NCBI RefSeq assembly: GCF_014205685.1
Contig: NZ_JACIIU010000010.1
Coordinates: forward strand, 38,454 to 102,453
Source of the DNA: Paenochrobactrum gallinarii
GTDB lineage: Bacteria > Pseudomonadota > Alphaproteobacteria > Rhizobiales > Rhizobiaceae
Reading direction: 5' to 3'
Length of the DNA stretch: 64,000 bases
A model generated the notes under the pieces. That model saw only the letters and a program-made list of their open reading frames with translations. It searched no databases and was not told where the DNA came from. Of the stretch, positions 1-7,360 are shown in pieces. Position 1 is the stretch's first letter. Each line of letters starts with the position of its first letter. Made by a program: the position numbers and the translations under genes.

Positions 1-69
1 ATCAATTTTGAGAGCCGTTTTGAGCGCTTGCTGACTTACCGGCTGGAGCAGCTCGCAGACAGTCTTTAA
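1..69 (+). CDS. C-terminal end of an unidentified gene (partial)
   Basis: The window opens inside a reading frame that runs 22 codons in frame 1 and stops at TAA 67-69. The visible tail is rich in charged and leucine residues (ending ...EQLADSL) and looks helical. A strong hairpin terminator starts 12 bases later, which supports a real gene end. Too little is visible to name a family. Confidence 0.5.
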   Translation: MNFESRFERLLTYRLEQLADSL

Positions 70-81
70 AAAACAGCTATA

Positions 82-119
82 AAAAAGACCGCGCTTTTAA
101 TAAAAAGCGCGGTCTTTTT
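82..119. terminator. Bidirectional intrinsic terminator
   Basis: A 17-base perfect stem (82-98 with 103-119) has a GCGC-rich core flanked by A and T runs, so it has a U tract on both strands. It lies between the gene end at 69 (+) and the stop of metY (-), and can serve both. Confidence 0.9.
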
Positions 120-134
120 GTTTGTACCAGAACT

Positions 135-1418
135 TTAGATATTCGCTAAAGCCTGTTCCAAATCAGCGATAATATCGTCGGCATCTTCAATACCGATTGA
201 GAGACGGATCACTTCCGGTCCGGCACCTGCTGCCACCTTTTGTTCGTCATTCAGCTGACGATGTGTTGTGGACGCCGGATGAATGACCAGTGAGCGTGTG
301 TCACCAATATTGGCCAGCAGCGAGAACAATTCGAGGTTGCCCACAAACTTCACGCCTTCGTCATAGCCGCCCTTCAAACCGAAGGTGAAGACAGCACCTG
401 CACCCTTTGGTGCATATTTCTGCTGCAAGGCATGATATTTATCATCAGGCAAACCGGAATAGTTGACCCAAGCCACTTTATCATGGGCTTTCAACCAGGT
501 CGCTACCTTCAGCGCATTGTCACAATGGCGCTGCATACGCAGTGGCAATGTTTCTGCACCGGTCAAAATCTGGAAAGCGTTGAATGGCGAAATAGCAGGT
601 CCAAGATCACGAAGACCAAGAACACGCGCGGCAATAGCAAAAGACATATTACCGAATGTTTTGTGCAATTCCATGCCGGCATAATCTGGACGCGGTTCAG
701 TCAGCAGCGGATAATTGCCGGACTTCGCCCAGTCAAATGTGCCGCCATCCACCAGAATACCGCCCATGGAGTTGCCATGACCGCCAATGAACTTGGTCAG
801 AGAATGAACAACGATGTCGGCGCCATGCTCGATTGGACGCACCAGATATGGCGAAGCAAGCGTATTATCAACGATCAGCGGCAGGCCATGTTTATGTGCA
901 ACTTCGGCAATGGCTGCAATATCAACGACAATACCGCCCGGATTAGCAAAGCTTTCAATAAAAATCGCACGGGTGCGATCATCAATCTGCGCTTCAAATG
1001 AAGACGGATCAGTGGCTTCTGCCCAGCGCACATGCCAGTCAAAGGCTTTGAAAGACTGACCGAACTGGTTGATCGAACCACCATAAAGCTTGTTACCGGC
1101 AACGAAATTATCGCCTGGTCGCATCAGCGTATGGAAAACCAGCATTTGCGCCGCATGGCCGGATGCGGTTGCAACAGCCGCGGTACCGCCTTCCAAAGCT
1201 GCAACGCGCTCTTCCAGCACAGCAGTGGTCGGGTTGGTGATGCGGGTATAAATATTGCCGAATGCCTGCAAGCCAAACAGCGAAGCTGCATGATCAGCAT
1301 CATCAAAGACAAAGGCTGTCGTCTGATAAATCGGCGTTGCACGTGCGCCTGTGGTCGGGTCTGGTTTGGCTCCGGCATGAATTGCCAGTGTTTCAATTCC
1401 GGGTGCGCGCTTTGACAT
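135..1418 (-). CDS. metY: O-acetylhomoserine aminocarboxypropyltransferase (sulfhydrylase)
   Basis: PLP enzyme of the Cys/Met metabolism family; it joins O-acetylhomoserine and sulfide (or methanethiol) to make homocysteine or methionine in the cytoplasm. The 427-residue length is normal for this family and longer than MetB/MetC. Visible landmarks are YxR at 57-59, SGHAA near 87-91 for the cofactor phosphate, and the Schiff-base lysine K209 in SLTKFIGGHG. The start ATG at 1418 has a strong Shine-Dalgarno (GGAGGGATTTA). Two small inverted repeats lie just upstream. The gene stands alone and shares a bidirectional terminator with the gene at the window start. MetY and MetZ-type enzymes are close relatives, so the exact physiological donor is inferred. 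Confidence 0.93.
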   Translation of the reverse strand: MSKRAPGIETLAIHAGAKPDPTTGARATPIYQTTAFVFDDADHAASLFGLQAFGNIYTRITNPTTAVLEERVAALEGGTAAVATASGHAAQMLVFHTLMRPGDNFVAGNKLYGGSINQFGQSFKAFDWHVRWAEATDPSSFEAQIDDRTRAIFIESFANPGGIVVDIAAIAEVAHKHGLPLIVDNTLASPYLVRPIEHGADIVVHSLTKFIGGHGNSMGGILVDGGTFDWAKSGNYPLLTEPRPDYAGMELHKTFGNMSFAIAARVLGLRDLGPAISPFNAFQILTGAETLPLRMQRHCDNALKVATWLKAHDKVAWVNYSGLPDDKYHALQQKYAPKGAGAVFTFGLKGGYDEGVKFVGNLELFSLLANIGDTRSLVIHPASTTHRQLNDEQKVAAGAGPEVIRLSIGIEDADDIIADLEQALANI

Positions 1419-1433
1419 TAAATCCCTCCATAG

Positions 1434-1489
1434 GCGAATAAATTCGCAATACCGTTTTTGTTGGTAGCGAACTTATGGATAAACCATAA
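1434..1489 (-). promoter_or_regulatory. Two inverted repeats in the metY leader
   Basis: GCGAAT-AA-ATTCGC (1434-1447) sits directly upstream of the metY ribosome site, and TTATGG-ATAAA-CCATAA (1473-1489) sits 26 bases further upstream. Either could be an operator or a leader hairpin. No regulator can be named. The region does not match a SAM-II riboswitch by eye. Confidence 0.35.
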
Positions 1490-1595
1490 AAAAGCAAATG
1501 ATCCGATGCTAGAAAGCGAGCATTTAAGCAAAATATTTTCTCAAAATTTACGATTTTGAAAAAATAAAACCGGATCAAGGTGGAAAGGCGTGAAA

Positions 1596-2030
1596 TCAGC
1601 CGATCAGGCGCGGATATTCAATCGCCGGACAGCGGTTCATGACCACTTTAAGCCCTGCGTCATGCGCACGTTTTCCGGCGTCTACATCGATCACGCCAAG
1701 CTGTGTCCAAAGCACTTTTGGCTGCGCTTTTAAAGACAGGATTTCATCGACAATGCCAGCCACGGCATTGGACGCTCTGAAAACCTCAACCATGTCGACT
1801 GGCTCCGGAATATCGCTTAAACTAGCATAAACCGATGCGCCAAGTATTTCTTTGCCAGCCTGCCCCGGATTAACCGGCAAAACGCGATAGCCTTTTTGCA
1901 ACAGAAATTCCATGACATGATAGCTTGGGCGGTCTTCATTGGGGGATGCGCCAAGCAGTGCAATAGTTTTGACGGTAGATAAAATCTCGCGCAATTCTGC
2001 ATCGCTGTCATTCAAATAGGTGCTCATCAT
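1596..2030 (-). CDS. CoA-binding Rossmann-fold protein (YccU-like)
   Basis: A 144-residue single-domain CoA_binding protein of the YccU type. The N-terminal glycine/serine loop LLGASPNEDRPS (about residues 25-36) is the family nucleotide-binding signature, followed by VLPVNPG. Such proteins match the CoA-binding part of succinyl-CoA synthetase alpha but lack the catalytic half; their cellular role is not established. Two adjacent ATG codons (2030, 2027) follow the Shine-Dalgarno AAGGGG. It is transcribed toward metY but 177 bases separate them, so a shared transcript is uncertain. Confidence 0.85.
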   Translation of the reverse strand: MMSTYLNDSDAELREILSTVKTIALLGASPNEDRPSYHVMEFLLQKGYRVLPVNPGQAGKEILGASVYASLSDIPEPVDMVEVFRASNAVAGIVDEILSLKAQPKVLWTQLGVIDVDAGKRAHDAGLKVVMNRCPAIEYPRLIG

Positions 2031-2106
2031 TACCCCTTAAGTACGGTTTGCTTCATTTAATGAATATGGCATGTTTTGATGAAAAATTTAATAGGGAACG
2101 AAACTT

Positions 2107-2544
2107 GTGCAGCCAAATTTAACCCCCGTTATGTCCGTGGCGGAACTGGAAGACTTTTTAAACCGCGAATTTCCGCAATTGCATGAATCGGGTCGCGATT
2201 ATCATGTGGCTGAAATTGATGCAGGCCGCGCCGTTATGACATTGAATGCAGGTGCTAAACATTTGCGCCCCGGCAATACGGTTTCCGGCCCCTCACTCTT
2301 TATGCTGGCAGATGTCTGCGCTTATGCGGTGATTTTGGCGCATATCGGCCCTGTAGCGCTTGCTGTCACGACCAATCTTAATATCAATTTTTTACGCAAG
2401 GCGGAGGCCGGTTTATTAAAGGCCGAAGCCAGATTGCTTAAACTTGGCAAACGTCTCGCTGTCGTGGATATTTTCATCACAGATAGTCATGAAGCCTTGA
2501 TTGCCCATGCAACAACGACATATTCCGTGCCGCCAAGCCGATAA
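2107..2544 (+). CDS. PaaI-like hotdog-fold thioesterase
   Basis: A 145-residue protein with the hotdog thioesterase pattern: a central segment RPGNTVSGPSLFMLADVCAY (about 60-79), in which the Asp of the LAD helix fits the usual catalytic/dimer position, then a TTNLNINFLR strand. Members hydrolyse acyl-CoA or aryl-CoA esters; the substrate here cannot be told. Start is GTG at 2107, preceded by AGGGAACGAAACTT; a later ATG at 2131 is an alternative that loses eight residues. It is divergent from the CoA-binding gene, with 76 bases between. Confidence 0.8.
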   Translation: MQPNLTPVMSVAELEDFLNREFPQLHESGRDYHVAEIDAGRAVMTLNAGAKHLRPGNTVSGPSLFMLADVCAYAVILAHIGPVALAVTTNLNINFLRKAEAGLLKAEARLLKLGKRLAVVDIFITDSHEALIAHATTTYSVPPSR

Positions 2545-2622
2545 ATTATGAGGTATCATAATACCGTAATATTAAGCTGTTGATTTTATTATATAATTTA
2601 CAAGACGCTCATTTTAATGCGC

Positions 2623-2651
2623 TTGACGTACCTGTAAGAGTTGTGTAAGTG
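2623..2651 (+). promoter_or_regulatory. Possible promoter of rplM-rpsI
   Basis: A good -35 hexamer TTGACG (2623-2628) is followed after 17 bases by TAAGTG, a weak -10 match. It is the best sigma-70 candidate in the 235-base gap before rplM and leaves a leader of about 120 bases. Confidence 0.35.
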
Positions 2652-2702
2652 ACACCCAGAATGTGTGAGGGCTAACTTCGCACATTTGTTTATGTTGTGA
2701 AG

Positions 2703-2759
2703 GTTCCGTCCGGAACACTCATAATACAAGCAACAAAAAATGCCTTCCATGCAGGAAGG
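2703..2759 (+). promoter_or_regulatory. Tandem hairpins in the rplM leader
   Basis: GTTCCG-TC-CGGAAC (2703-2716) and CCTTCC-ATGCA-GGAAGG (2743-2759) are perfect 6-base stems. The second ends 6 bases before the rplM Shine-Dalgarno AAGGAAAA. Ribosomal protein leaders are often autoregulatory; that role here is an inference. Confidence 0.4.
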
Positions 2760-2779
2760 ATTATCCAAGGAAAACTTTT

Positions 2780-3244
2780 ATGGCAACTTTCTCTCAGAAG
2801 CCAGCCGAAGTTGAGAAGAAGTGGATTTTGATTGACGCCGAAGGTCTCGTCGTTGGTCGTCTTGCCACTCTCGTCGCCAACATTCTGCGCGGTAAGAACA
2901 AGCCAACCTTTACCCCACACGTTGATGATGGTGACAATGTCATCGTAATCAATGCTGACAAGGTTGTATTCACCGGTAAGAAATATACCGACAAGAAATA
3001 CTACTGGCACACCGGCCATCCGGGCGGAATCAAAGAGCGTACAGCTCGCCAGATTCTTGAAGGCCGCTTCCCTGAACGCGTATTCGAAAAGGCTGTTGAA
3101 CGTATGGTTCCACGTGGCCCGCTCGGTCGTCGTCAGATGAAGAACCTGCGTGTTTATGCAGGCACCAGCCACCCGCACGAAGCTCAGCAGCCTGAAGTCC
3201 TCGACGTAGGCGCGCTGAACCGTAAGAACAAAGGGATTGCATAA
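2780..3244 (+). CDS. rplM: 50S ribosomal protein L13
   Basis: An early-assembly protein of the large ribosomal subunit. The 154-residue product carries the L13 landmarks [16 protein letters not shown] (about 14-29), the middle [18 protein letters not shown] and C-terminal [16 protein letters not shown]. It is about 12 residues longer than the E. coli protein, mostly at the C-terminus, as usual in alphaproteobacteria. Shine-Dalgarno AAGGAAAA precedes the ATG. It forms the conserved rplM-rpsI pair with the next gene, two bases downstream, and is probably cotranscribed with it from the promoter upstream. Confidence 0.98.
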   Translation: MATFSQKPAEVEKKWILIDAEGLVVGRLATLVANILRGKNKPTFTPHVDDGDNVIVINADKVVFTGKKYTDKKYYWHTGHPGGIKERTARQILEGRFPERVFEKAVERMVPRGPLGRRQMKNLRVYAGTSHPHEAQQPEVLDVGALNRKNKGIA

Positions 3245-3246
3245 TC

Positions 3247-3720
3247 ATGGCTGAGCTAAACTCGCTCGAAGATCTGGGCACAGTTGTTGCAACTGAAGCC
3301 GCAGCTCCGGTTCATGTACAGAAGCTCGATAAACTTGGCCGTGCATATGCAACCGGCAAGCGTAAAGATGCTGTAGCTCGCGTTTGGGTAAAGCCAGGCA
3401 GCGGCAAGATCACTGTAAACGGTAAAGACTTTACCGCTTACTTCGCACGTCCGGTGCTTCAGATGATCCTGCAGCAACCAATCGTTGCTTCAAACCGCAA
3501 CGGCCAGTTCGACATTATCGCTACCGTTGCCGGTGGTGGTTTGTCCGGTCAGGCTGGTGCTGTTCGTCACGGCATCTCCAAGGCTCTGACCCATTACGAG
3601 CCAGGTCTGCGTGCAGTACTGAAAAAAGGTGGCTTCCTTACACGTGATAGCCGCGTTGTTGAACGTAAAAAGTACGGTCGTGCGAAAGCCCGTCGTTCTT
3701 TCCAGTTCTCGAAGCGCTAA
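3247..3720 (+). CDS. rpsI: 30S ribosomal protein S9
   Basis: Small-subunit protein whose C-terminal tail reaches the P-site tRNA. The 157-residue product has the S9 core starting [17 protein letters not shown] (about 36-52), the [15 protein letters not shown] segment, and the conserved basic C-terminus ending FQFSKR. About 30 extra N-terminal residues rich in Glu/Ala precede the core, an extension common in Rhizobiales S9. The gene begins two bases after rplM and ends 22 bases before a strong terminator. Confidence 0.98.
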   Translation: MAELNSLEDLGTVVATEAAAPVHVQKLDKLGRAYATGKRKDAVARVWVKPGSGKITVNGKDFTAYFARPVLQMILQQPIVASNRNGQFDIIATVAGGGLSGQAGAVRHGISKALTHYEPGLRAVLKKGGFLTRDSRVVERKKYGRAKARRSFQFSKR

Positions 3721-3742
3721 TACGCTTTTCGACTTCGACAAG

Positions 3743-3770
3743 AAAGCGGGTCTTCGGATCCGCTTTTTTT
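3743..3770 (+). terminator. rpsI terminator with UUCG tetraloop
   Basis: Stem AAAGCGGGTC/GATCCGCTTT (3743-3752 with 3757-3766, one G-T wobble) closes a TTCG tetraloop and is followed by a T run to 3770. It ends the rplM-rpsI transcript. Confidence 0.92.
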
Positions 3771-3830
3771 GTATGTTTCGCCGTAAGGTAAAGAGATACA
3801 AAAACGACTATTTACGACACCCCAATGAAA

Positions 3831-3947
3831 TCATACAAATTGAATATAATCGCGATGATTGTGCTATGATTATATTGTATGACTGAAATCGCAGACTCAT
3901 AGCTGCTTCTTATAATCGCGTTTATTTCTTAAATTAAATTATAAGAA
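3831..3947. repeat. Two long-armed stem-loops between rpsI and argC
   Basis: First: TCATACA (3831-3837) and ATATAATC (3844-3851) together pair with the 15-base arm 3868-3882, leaving a 6-base bulge and a 16-base loop. Second: TTCTTATAAT (3907-3916) pairs perfectly with ATTATAAGAA (3938-3947) across 21 bases. They lie after the rpsI terminator and before argC, in A/T-rich DNA. They could be an argC leader, a small RNA or protein binding sites. Confidence 0.5.
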
Positions 3948-3992
3948 AACGATCGCAACTAATTGAAATTTATAAAGATAAGGCAAAGAAGA

Positions 3993-4922
3993 ATGAAACC
4001 GAAAATCTTCATTGATGGCGAACATGGCACAACCGGCTTGCAGATCCGCACCCGACTGGCTGGCCGCACCGATCTTGAAGTTATTTCGATTCCCGAAGAA
4101 GAACGCCGCAACAAGGATATGCGCGCTGATTATCTGCGCGCTGCCGACATTGCCATTCTTTGCCTGCCTGATGACGCCTCAAGAGAGGCGGTCAGCCTTT
4201 TGCATGGCCACAATGATACCCGCATTATTGACACGTCGACCGCGCACCGTATCCATGCTGACTGGGCTTACGGTTTTGCAGAATTGGAAAAAGCACAGCG
4301 CGAGCGCATCAAGTCTGCGCGCCTTGTGGCAAATCCTGGTTGCTATCCGACCGGTGCGATTGCCCTCGTGCGCCCTTTGCGTGACGCTGGCCTTCTTGGC
4401 TCCGATCATGCCATCAGCGTCAATGCAGTTTCCGGCTATACCGGCGGCGGCAAGCAGATGATTGCCCAGATGGAAGATCCGAATAATCCGGAACATATCA
4501 GCGCTAATAACTTCCTTTATGGCACGTCACTGCGCCACAAGCACGTGCCTGAATTGCAGATGCATGGCCGCTTGGAAAAACGCCCTGTCTTCAGCCCGAG
4601 CGTTGGCCGTTTTGCACAAGGCATGATTGTTCAGGTTCCGCTTTTCCTTGATCAGATGCAGGGTAAACATTCGCTGAAAAGCATTCATGAAGCACTCACC
4701 GCTCACTATGCGGGTCAGGATATTGTCCGCGTTGTACCGCTCGAAGAAAGCGCCAATGCCGGCCGCATTGATGCAGAAGAACTTGCCGGCACTGACGGCA
4801 TGAAGCTTTATGTCTTCGGCACCGAAGGCGACGGTGAAGTCAACCTCGTTGCAGTACTTGATAATCTTGGCAAAGGCGCATCCGGTGCAGCTGTCCAGAA
4901 TATGGATCTGATGCTGAGCTAA
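3993..4922 (+). CDS. argC: N-acetyl-gamma-glutamyl-phosphate reductase (short type)
   Basis: NADPH-dependent reduction of N-acetylglutamyl phosphate to the semialdehyde, third step of arginine synthesis. The 309-residue product is the short ArgC type common in alphaproteobacteria. The N-terminus [15 protein letters not shown] is the dinucleotide loop; the catalytic cysteine is C117 in [10 protein letters not shown] chose ATG 3993 because the conserved core begins there and it is preceded by AAGAAG; an upstream TTG at 3963 adds ten unlike residues. argC follows rpsI in Brucella relatives too. The next gene starts on the base after the argC stop. Confidence 0.95.
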   Translation: MKPKIFIDGEHGTTGLQIRTRLAGRTDLEVISIPEEERRNKDMRADYLRAADIAILCLPDDASREAVSLLHGHNDTRIIDTSTAHRIHADWAYGFAELEKAQRERIKSARLVANPGCYPTGAIALVRPLRDAGLLGSDHAISVNAVSGYTGGGKQMIAQMEDPNNPEHISANNFLYGTSLRHKHVPELQMHGRLEKRPVFSPSVGRFAQGMIVQVPLFLDQMQGKHSLKSIHEALTAHYAGQDIVRVVPLEESANAGRIDAEELAGTDGMKLYVFGTEGDGEVNLVAVLDNLGKGASGAAVQNMDLMLS

Positions 4923-5768
4923 ATGATGATTGCACCAGCCTTCCCGCAAGACTGGGCTATTCAGGAGCATGCACTTCTGGTTGAAACTTTTAGTAGTTTC
5001 ATCTGGAAAGTCCGGCTCCTGAATGATGAAATTGCCATCGTCAAAGAGATAAAAATCTTTGACGATGATAAGGACGAGCTACGTGGCGCCCATTATCTGC
5101 GCTGGCATAATGACGGAGCTTGTGTGCGTCTGCTTGATTTTCAGGACAGACAAATGCTTTTGGAATATGCAGGCGATAAGACCTTAAAACAGGTCATTAC
5201 TGAGCAGTCTGATAGTGACGCCACAGCTATCGCTGCCGGGGTCATAAAAGATTTGTTGGCACGATCTGACAAACCAGCCCCAACTCAATTACAGCCATTG
5301 CGTGATCGGTTTCAAAGTCTCTTTGAGAAAGCTAGTAGCGACTATTTAATCAAGCCTGACAGTTTTTATGTCAAGGCTGCAACTATGGCTGAGAACCTGC
5401 TCGGCAATCAGCAGAATTTACGCGTGTTGCATGGTGATATTCACCATGAAAACATCATGCGGAGCAAGCGTGGCTGGCTGGTGATTGACCCTAAAGGTCT
5501 TTATGGCGATATGGGTTTTGATACAGCCAATATGTTTTATAATCCGCTCAATCAGACTGACTTAACAGCTGATCCGGCACGTATTGCAAACATGGCAGAA
5601 AGCTTTGCCAAAGCACTCAATCAATCACCGCGCCATATTTTGGATTATGCGGTGATTTACGGCGCCTTATCAGCCAGCTGGCACGCCAATGATGGTAATA
5701 ATGCCGATGAAGCTGAAGAGCTTATGGTTGCGAGTGCCATCTTAGACACCAGCAACCATTATTTTTAA
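4923..5768 (+). CDS. APH(6)/streptomycin 6-kinase-family phosphotransferase
   Basis: A 281-residue protein of the aminoglycoside/hydroxyurea kinase family. The kinase catalytic loop is clear: HGDIHHEN (residues 170-177), with the metal-binding DPKG motif at 189-192 and GFDTANMFYNP just after. The N-terminal lobe has a plausible ATP lysine (VKEIKIF, about 40-46). Known relatives phosphorylate streptomycin or hydroxyurea; chromosomal copies in this group may instead act on a normal metabolite. ATG begins directly after the argC stop with no room for its own leader, so translation is probably coupled to argC. Function on any antibiotic is inferred only from the family. Confidence 0.85.
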   Translation: MMIAPAFPQDWAIQEHALLVETFSSFIWKVRLLNDEIAIVKEIKIFDDDKDELRGAHYLRWHNDGACVRLLDFQDRQMLLEYAGDKTLKQVITEQSDSDATAIAAGVIKDLLARSDKPAPTQLQPLRDRFQSLFEKASSDYLIKPDSFYVKAATMAENLLGNQQNLRVLHGDIHHENIMRSKRGWLVIDPKGLYGDMGFDTANMFYNPLNQTDLTADPARIANMAESFAKALNQSPRHILDYAVIYGALSASWHANDGNNADEAEELMVASAILDTSNHYF

Positions 5769-5772
5769 AAAA

Positions 5773-6852
5773 TCAATAAGCGCCTTTGGTCGCGCGCCAA
5801 TGCGCGACCGCAAAAGCCAGCACAACCAATGCAAATCCCTGATGCAACAGACCCCAGTGCAGCGGAACCATGGTCAGCAATGTTGCAATCCCGATGCCTG
5901 CCTGCACGAGAACCAGTGCTGTCAGCACCATAGCGCGTCTGGCATGCGTTGTGCCGCTTGCATGACGGGCAACCTGCACCACATGTAAAACAGCCAAAAG
6001 CAGCACCGTATAAGCCACCATACGATGGATAAACTGAACGGTTTTCGGATTTTCAAAAATATTGCGCCACAGTGGTGACTGACTGAAAAGATCGGACGGG
6101 ATGATTGCACCATCCATCAGCGGCCATGTGTTGAAGGTGAGGCCTGCATGCAGGCCCGCAACCAGACCACCCAGATAAATCTGCACCAAAACCGCAAAAA
6201 CCAACCAGCCGGCAAAGCGCTGAATATTACGTTGCGCTTTATTTTCCGTATATTCAACCAGACCCCGCGCCACATAAAAGACGGCAGTGATAATAATGCA
6301 TGCCATTGTTAAATGAACGGCCAGACGATATTGGCTGACATGGGTTAAAACGCTTAGGCCCGAAGCAACCATCCACCAGCCAATCGCCCCCTGCAATGCA
6401 CCAAGTGCCAGAATGCCAAGCATACTGGTTTTAAGTCCGTCTTGCAGGCGACCGCTAATCCAGAAAAAGATCAATGGAATGGCAACCAGAAAGCCGACAA
6501 AGCGTGCCAGCATACGATGCGCCCATTCCCACCAGAAAATATACTGAAACTCGTAAAGGCTCATACCTTTGTTAATTTGCTCATATTGCGGGATCTGGCG
6601 ATATTTTTCGAACTCTTCAACCCATTCTGCATGATTGAGCGGCGGGATAACGCCATGGATCGGCTTCCACTCAGTAATGGAAAGGCCTGAGCCGGTCATA
6701 CGTGTGGCACCGCCCACCATGACAATGGCGATCAGCACGACAAAAACTGCATAGAGCCAGTATTTCACGAGATTGCGGTCACGGCGCTGTTTTTCGGTTA
6801 AACCCGCGCCGTCAGGCTGATGATAATAGTCCGGCATCGAAGCAGTTTTCAT
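5773..6852 (-). CDS. ctaA: Heme A synthase (COX15/CtaA)
   Basis: Inner-membrane enzyme that oxidises the methyl group of heme O to give heme A for cytochrome c oxidase. The 359-residue product has the eight-helix COX15 pattern, and the signature [16 protein letters not shown] (about 47-62) after the first helix. Conserved histidines for heme are visible in [30 protein letters not shown] and [10 protein letters not shown]. The gene is convergent with the kinase gene, leaving only four bases between stops. A 286-base gap separates its start from the next gene. It is not next to ctaB or ctaG here. Confidence 0.95.
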   Translation of the reverse strand: MKTASMPDYYHQPDGAGLTEKQRRDRNLVKYWLYAVFVVLIAIVMVGGATRMTGSGLSITEWKPIHGVIPPLNHAEWVEEFEKYRQIPQYEQINKGMSLYEFQYIFWWEWAHRMLARFVGFLVAIPLIFFWISGRLQDGLKTSMLGILALGALQGAIGWWMVASGLSVLTHVSQYRLAVHLTMACIIITAVFYVARGLVEYTENKAQRNIQRFAGWLVFAVLVQIYLGGLVAGLHAGLTFNTWPLMDGAIIPSDLFSQSPLWRNIFENPKTVQFIHRMVAYTVLLLAVLHVVQVARHASGTTHARRAMVLTALVLVQAGIGIATLLTMVPLHWGLLHQGFALVVLAFAVAHWRATKGAY

Positions 6853-7138
6853 TTTGAAACCCTATGCCCACAGCAAGTGGCCGATGAGCGTATGAATGTT
6901 AATTATGAAGCAATTTTCATCACTTAAGGTAAAATTCCCGCACATGATCTTTAGCGCATTTTTGCAATGCGCGTAAACATGTAAGGATCAATGACAAATC
7001 AAATTGAGACTGACAAGAGAGCAGCGCGCGACAGATAGGCACGTCACTTGATCCAAGCTGCCGCTGTACTCTTGATATTACTATCATTATAAGCTGATCA
7101 CGCTATAATAGTGCAATATTGATTTTGGGAGAGAAACA
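6853..7138. other. Intergenic region between ctaA and the DUF2842 gene
   Basis: 286 bases between divergent genes. It holds a hairpin GCGCAT (6954-6959)/ATGCGC (6967-6972) and must contain both promoters. A 15-codon frame starting at ATG 6991 has an AAGGA before it but is too short to call. Nothing else recognised. Confidence 0.5.
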
Positions 7139-7360
7139 TTGCCAGTGCGTTTGAAAAAACTGATCGGAACTTTTTTGCTGGTTTCGCTCGTCATTATTTA
7201 TGCACTGCTGGCAACGATCATCGCTGTGGCTCATTTAGGTGATGCCAGCGTATGGGTTCACTTGCTTTATTTCGCAGTCACCGGACTGCTCTGGATTGTT
7301 CCGGCAATGGGCATCATCTGGTGGATGGCGCAGCCGCCTCGCTCACGCGCAGATGGATAA
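7139..7360 (+). CDS. DUF2842 two-helix membrane protein
   Basis: A 73-residue protein of the DUF2842 family found in alphaproteobacteria; its function is unknown. It starts MPVRLKKLIG, then has two membrane helices (about 9-31 and 38-62) separated by a short loop, and ends in a basic tail PPRSRADG. The start is TTG at 7139, with GGGAGAG seven bases upstream. Its last 47 bases overlap the end of the convergent gene on the other strand. Confidence 0.85.
   Translation: MPVRLKKLIGTFLLVSLVIIYALLATIIAVAHLGDASVWVHLLYFAVTGLLWIVPAMGIIWWMAQPPRSRADG

Noticed and set aside
432..1001. Long plus-strand open frame of 189 codons opposite metY
   Set aside because: It is antisense to a strongly conserved enzyme, has no ribosome site, and its sequence resembles nothing; it is a shadow of metY.
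1419..1595. SAM-II riboswitch upstream of metY
   Set aside because: The expected pseudoknot order and conserved A-rich loop are not recognisable; only short inverted repeats are present.
2690..3178. 162-codon minus-strand frame opposite rplM
   Set aside because: It lies antisense to a ribosomal protein gene and follows its codon bias; no family-like sequence.
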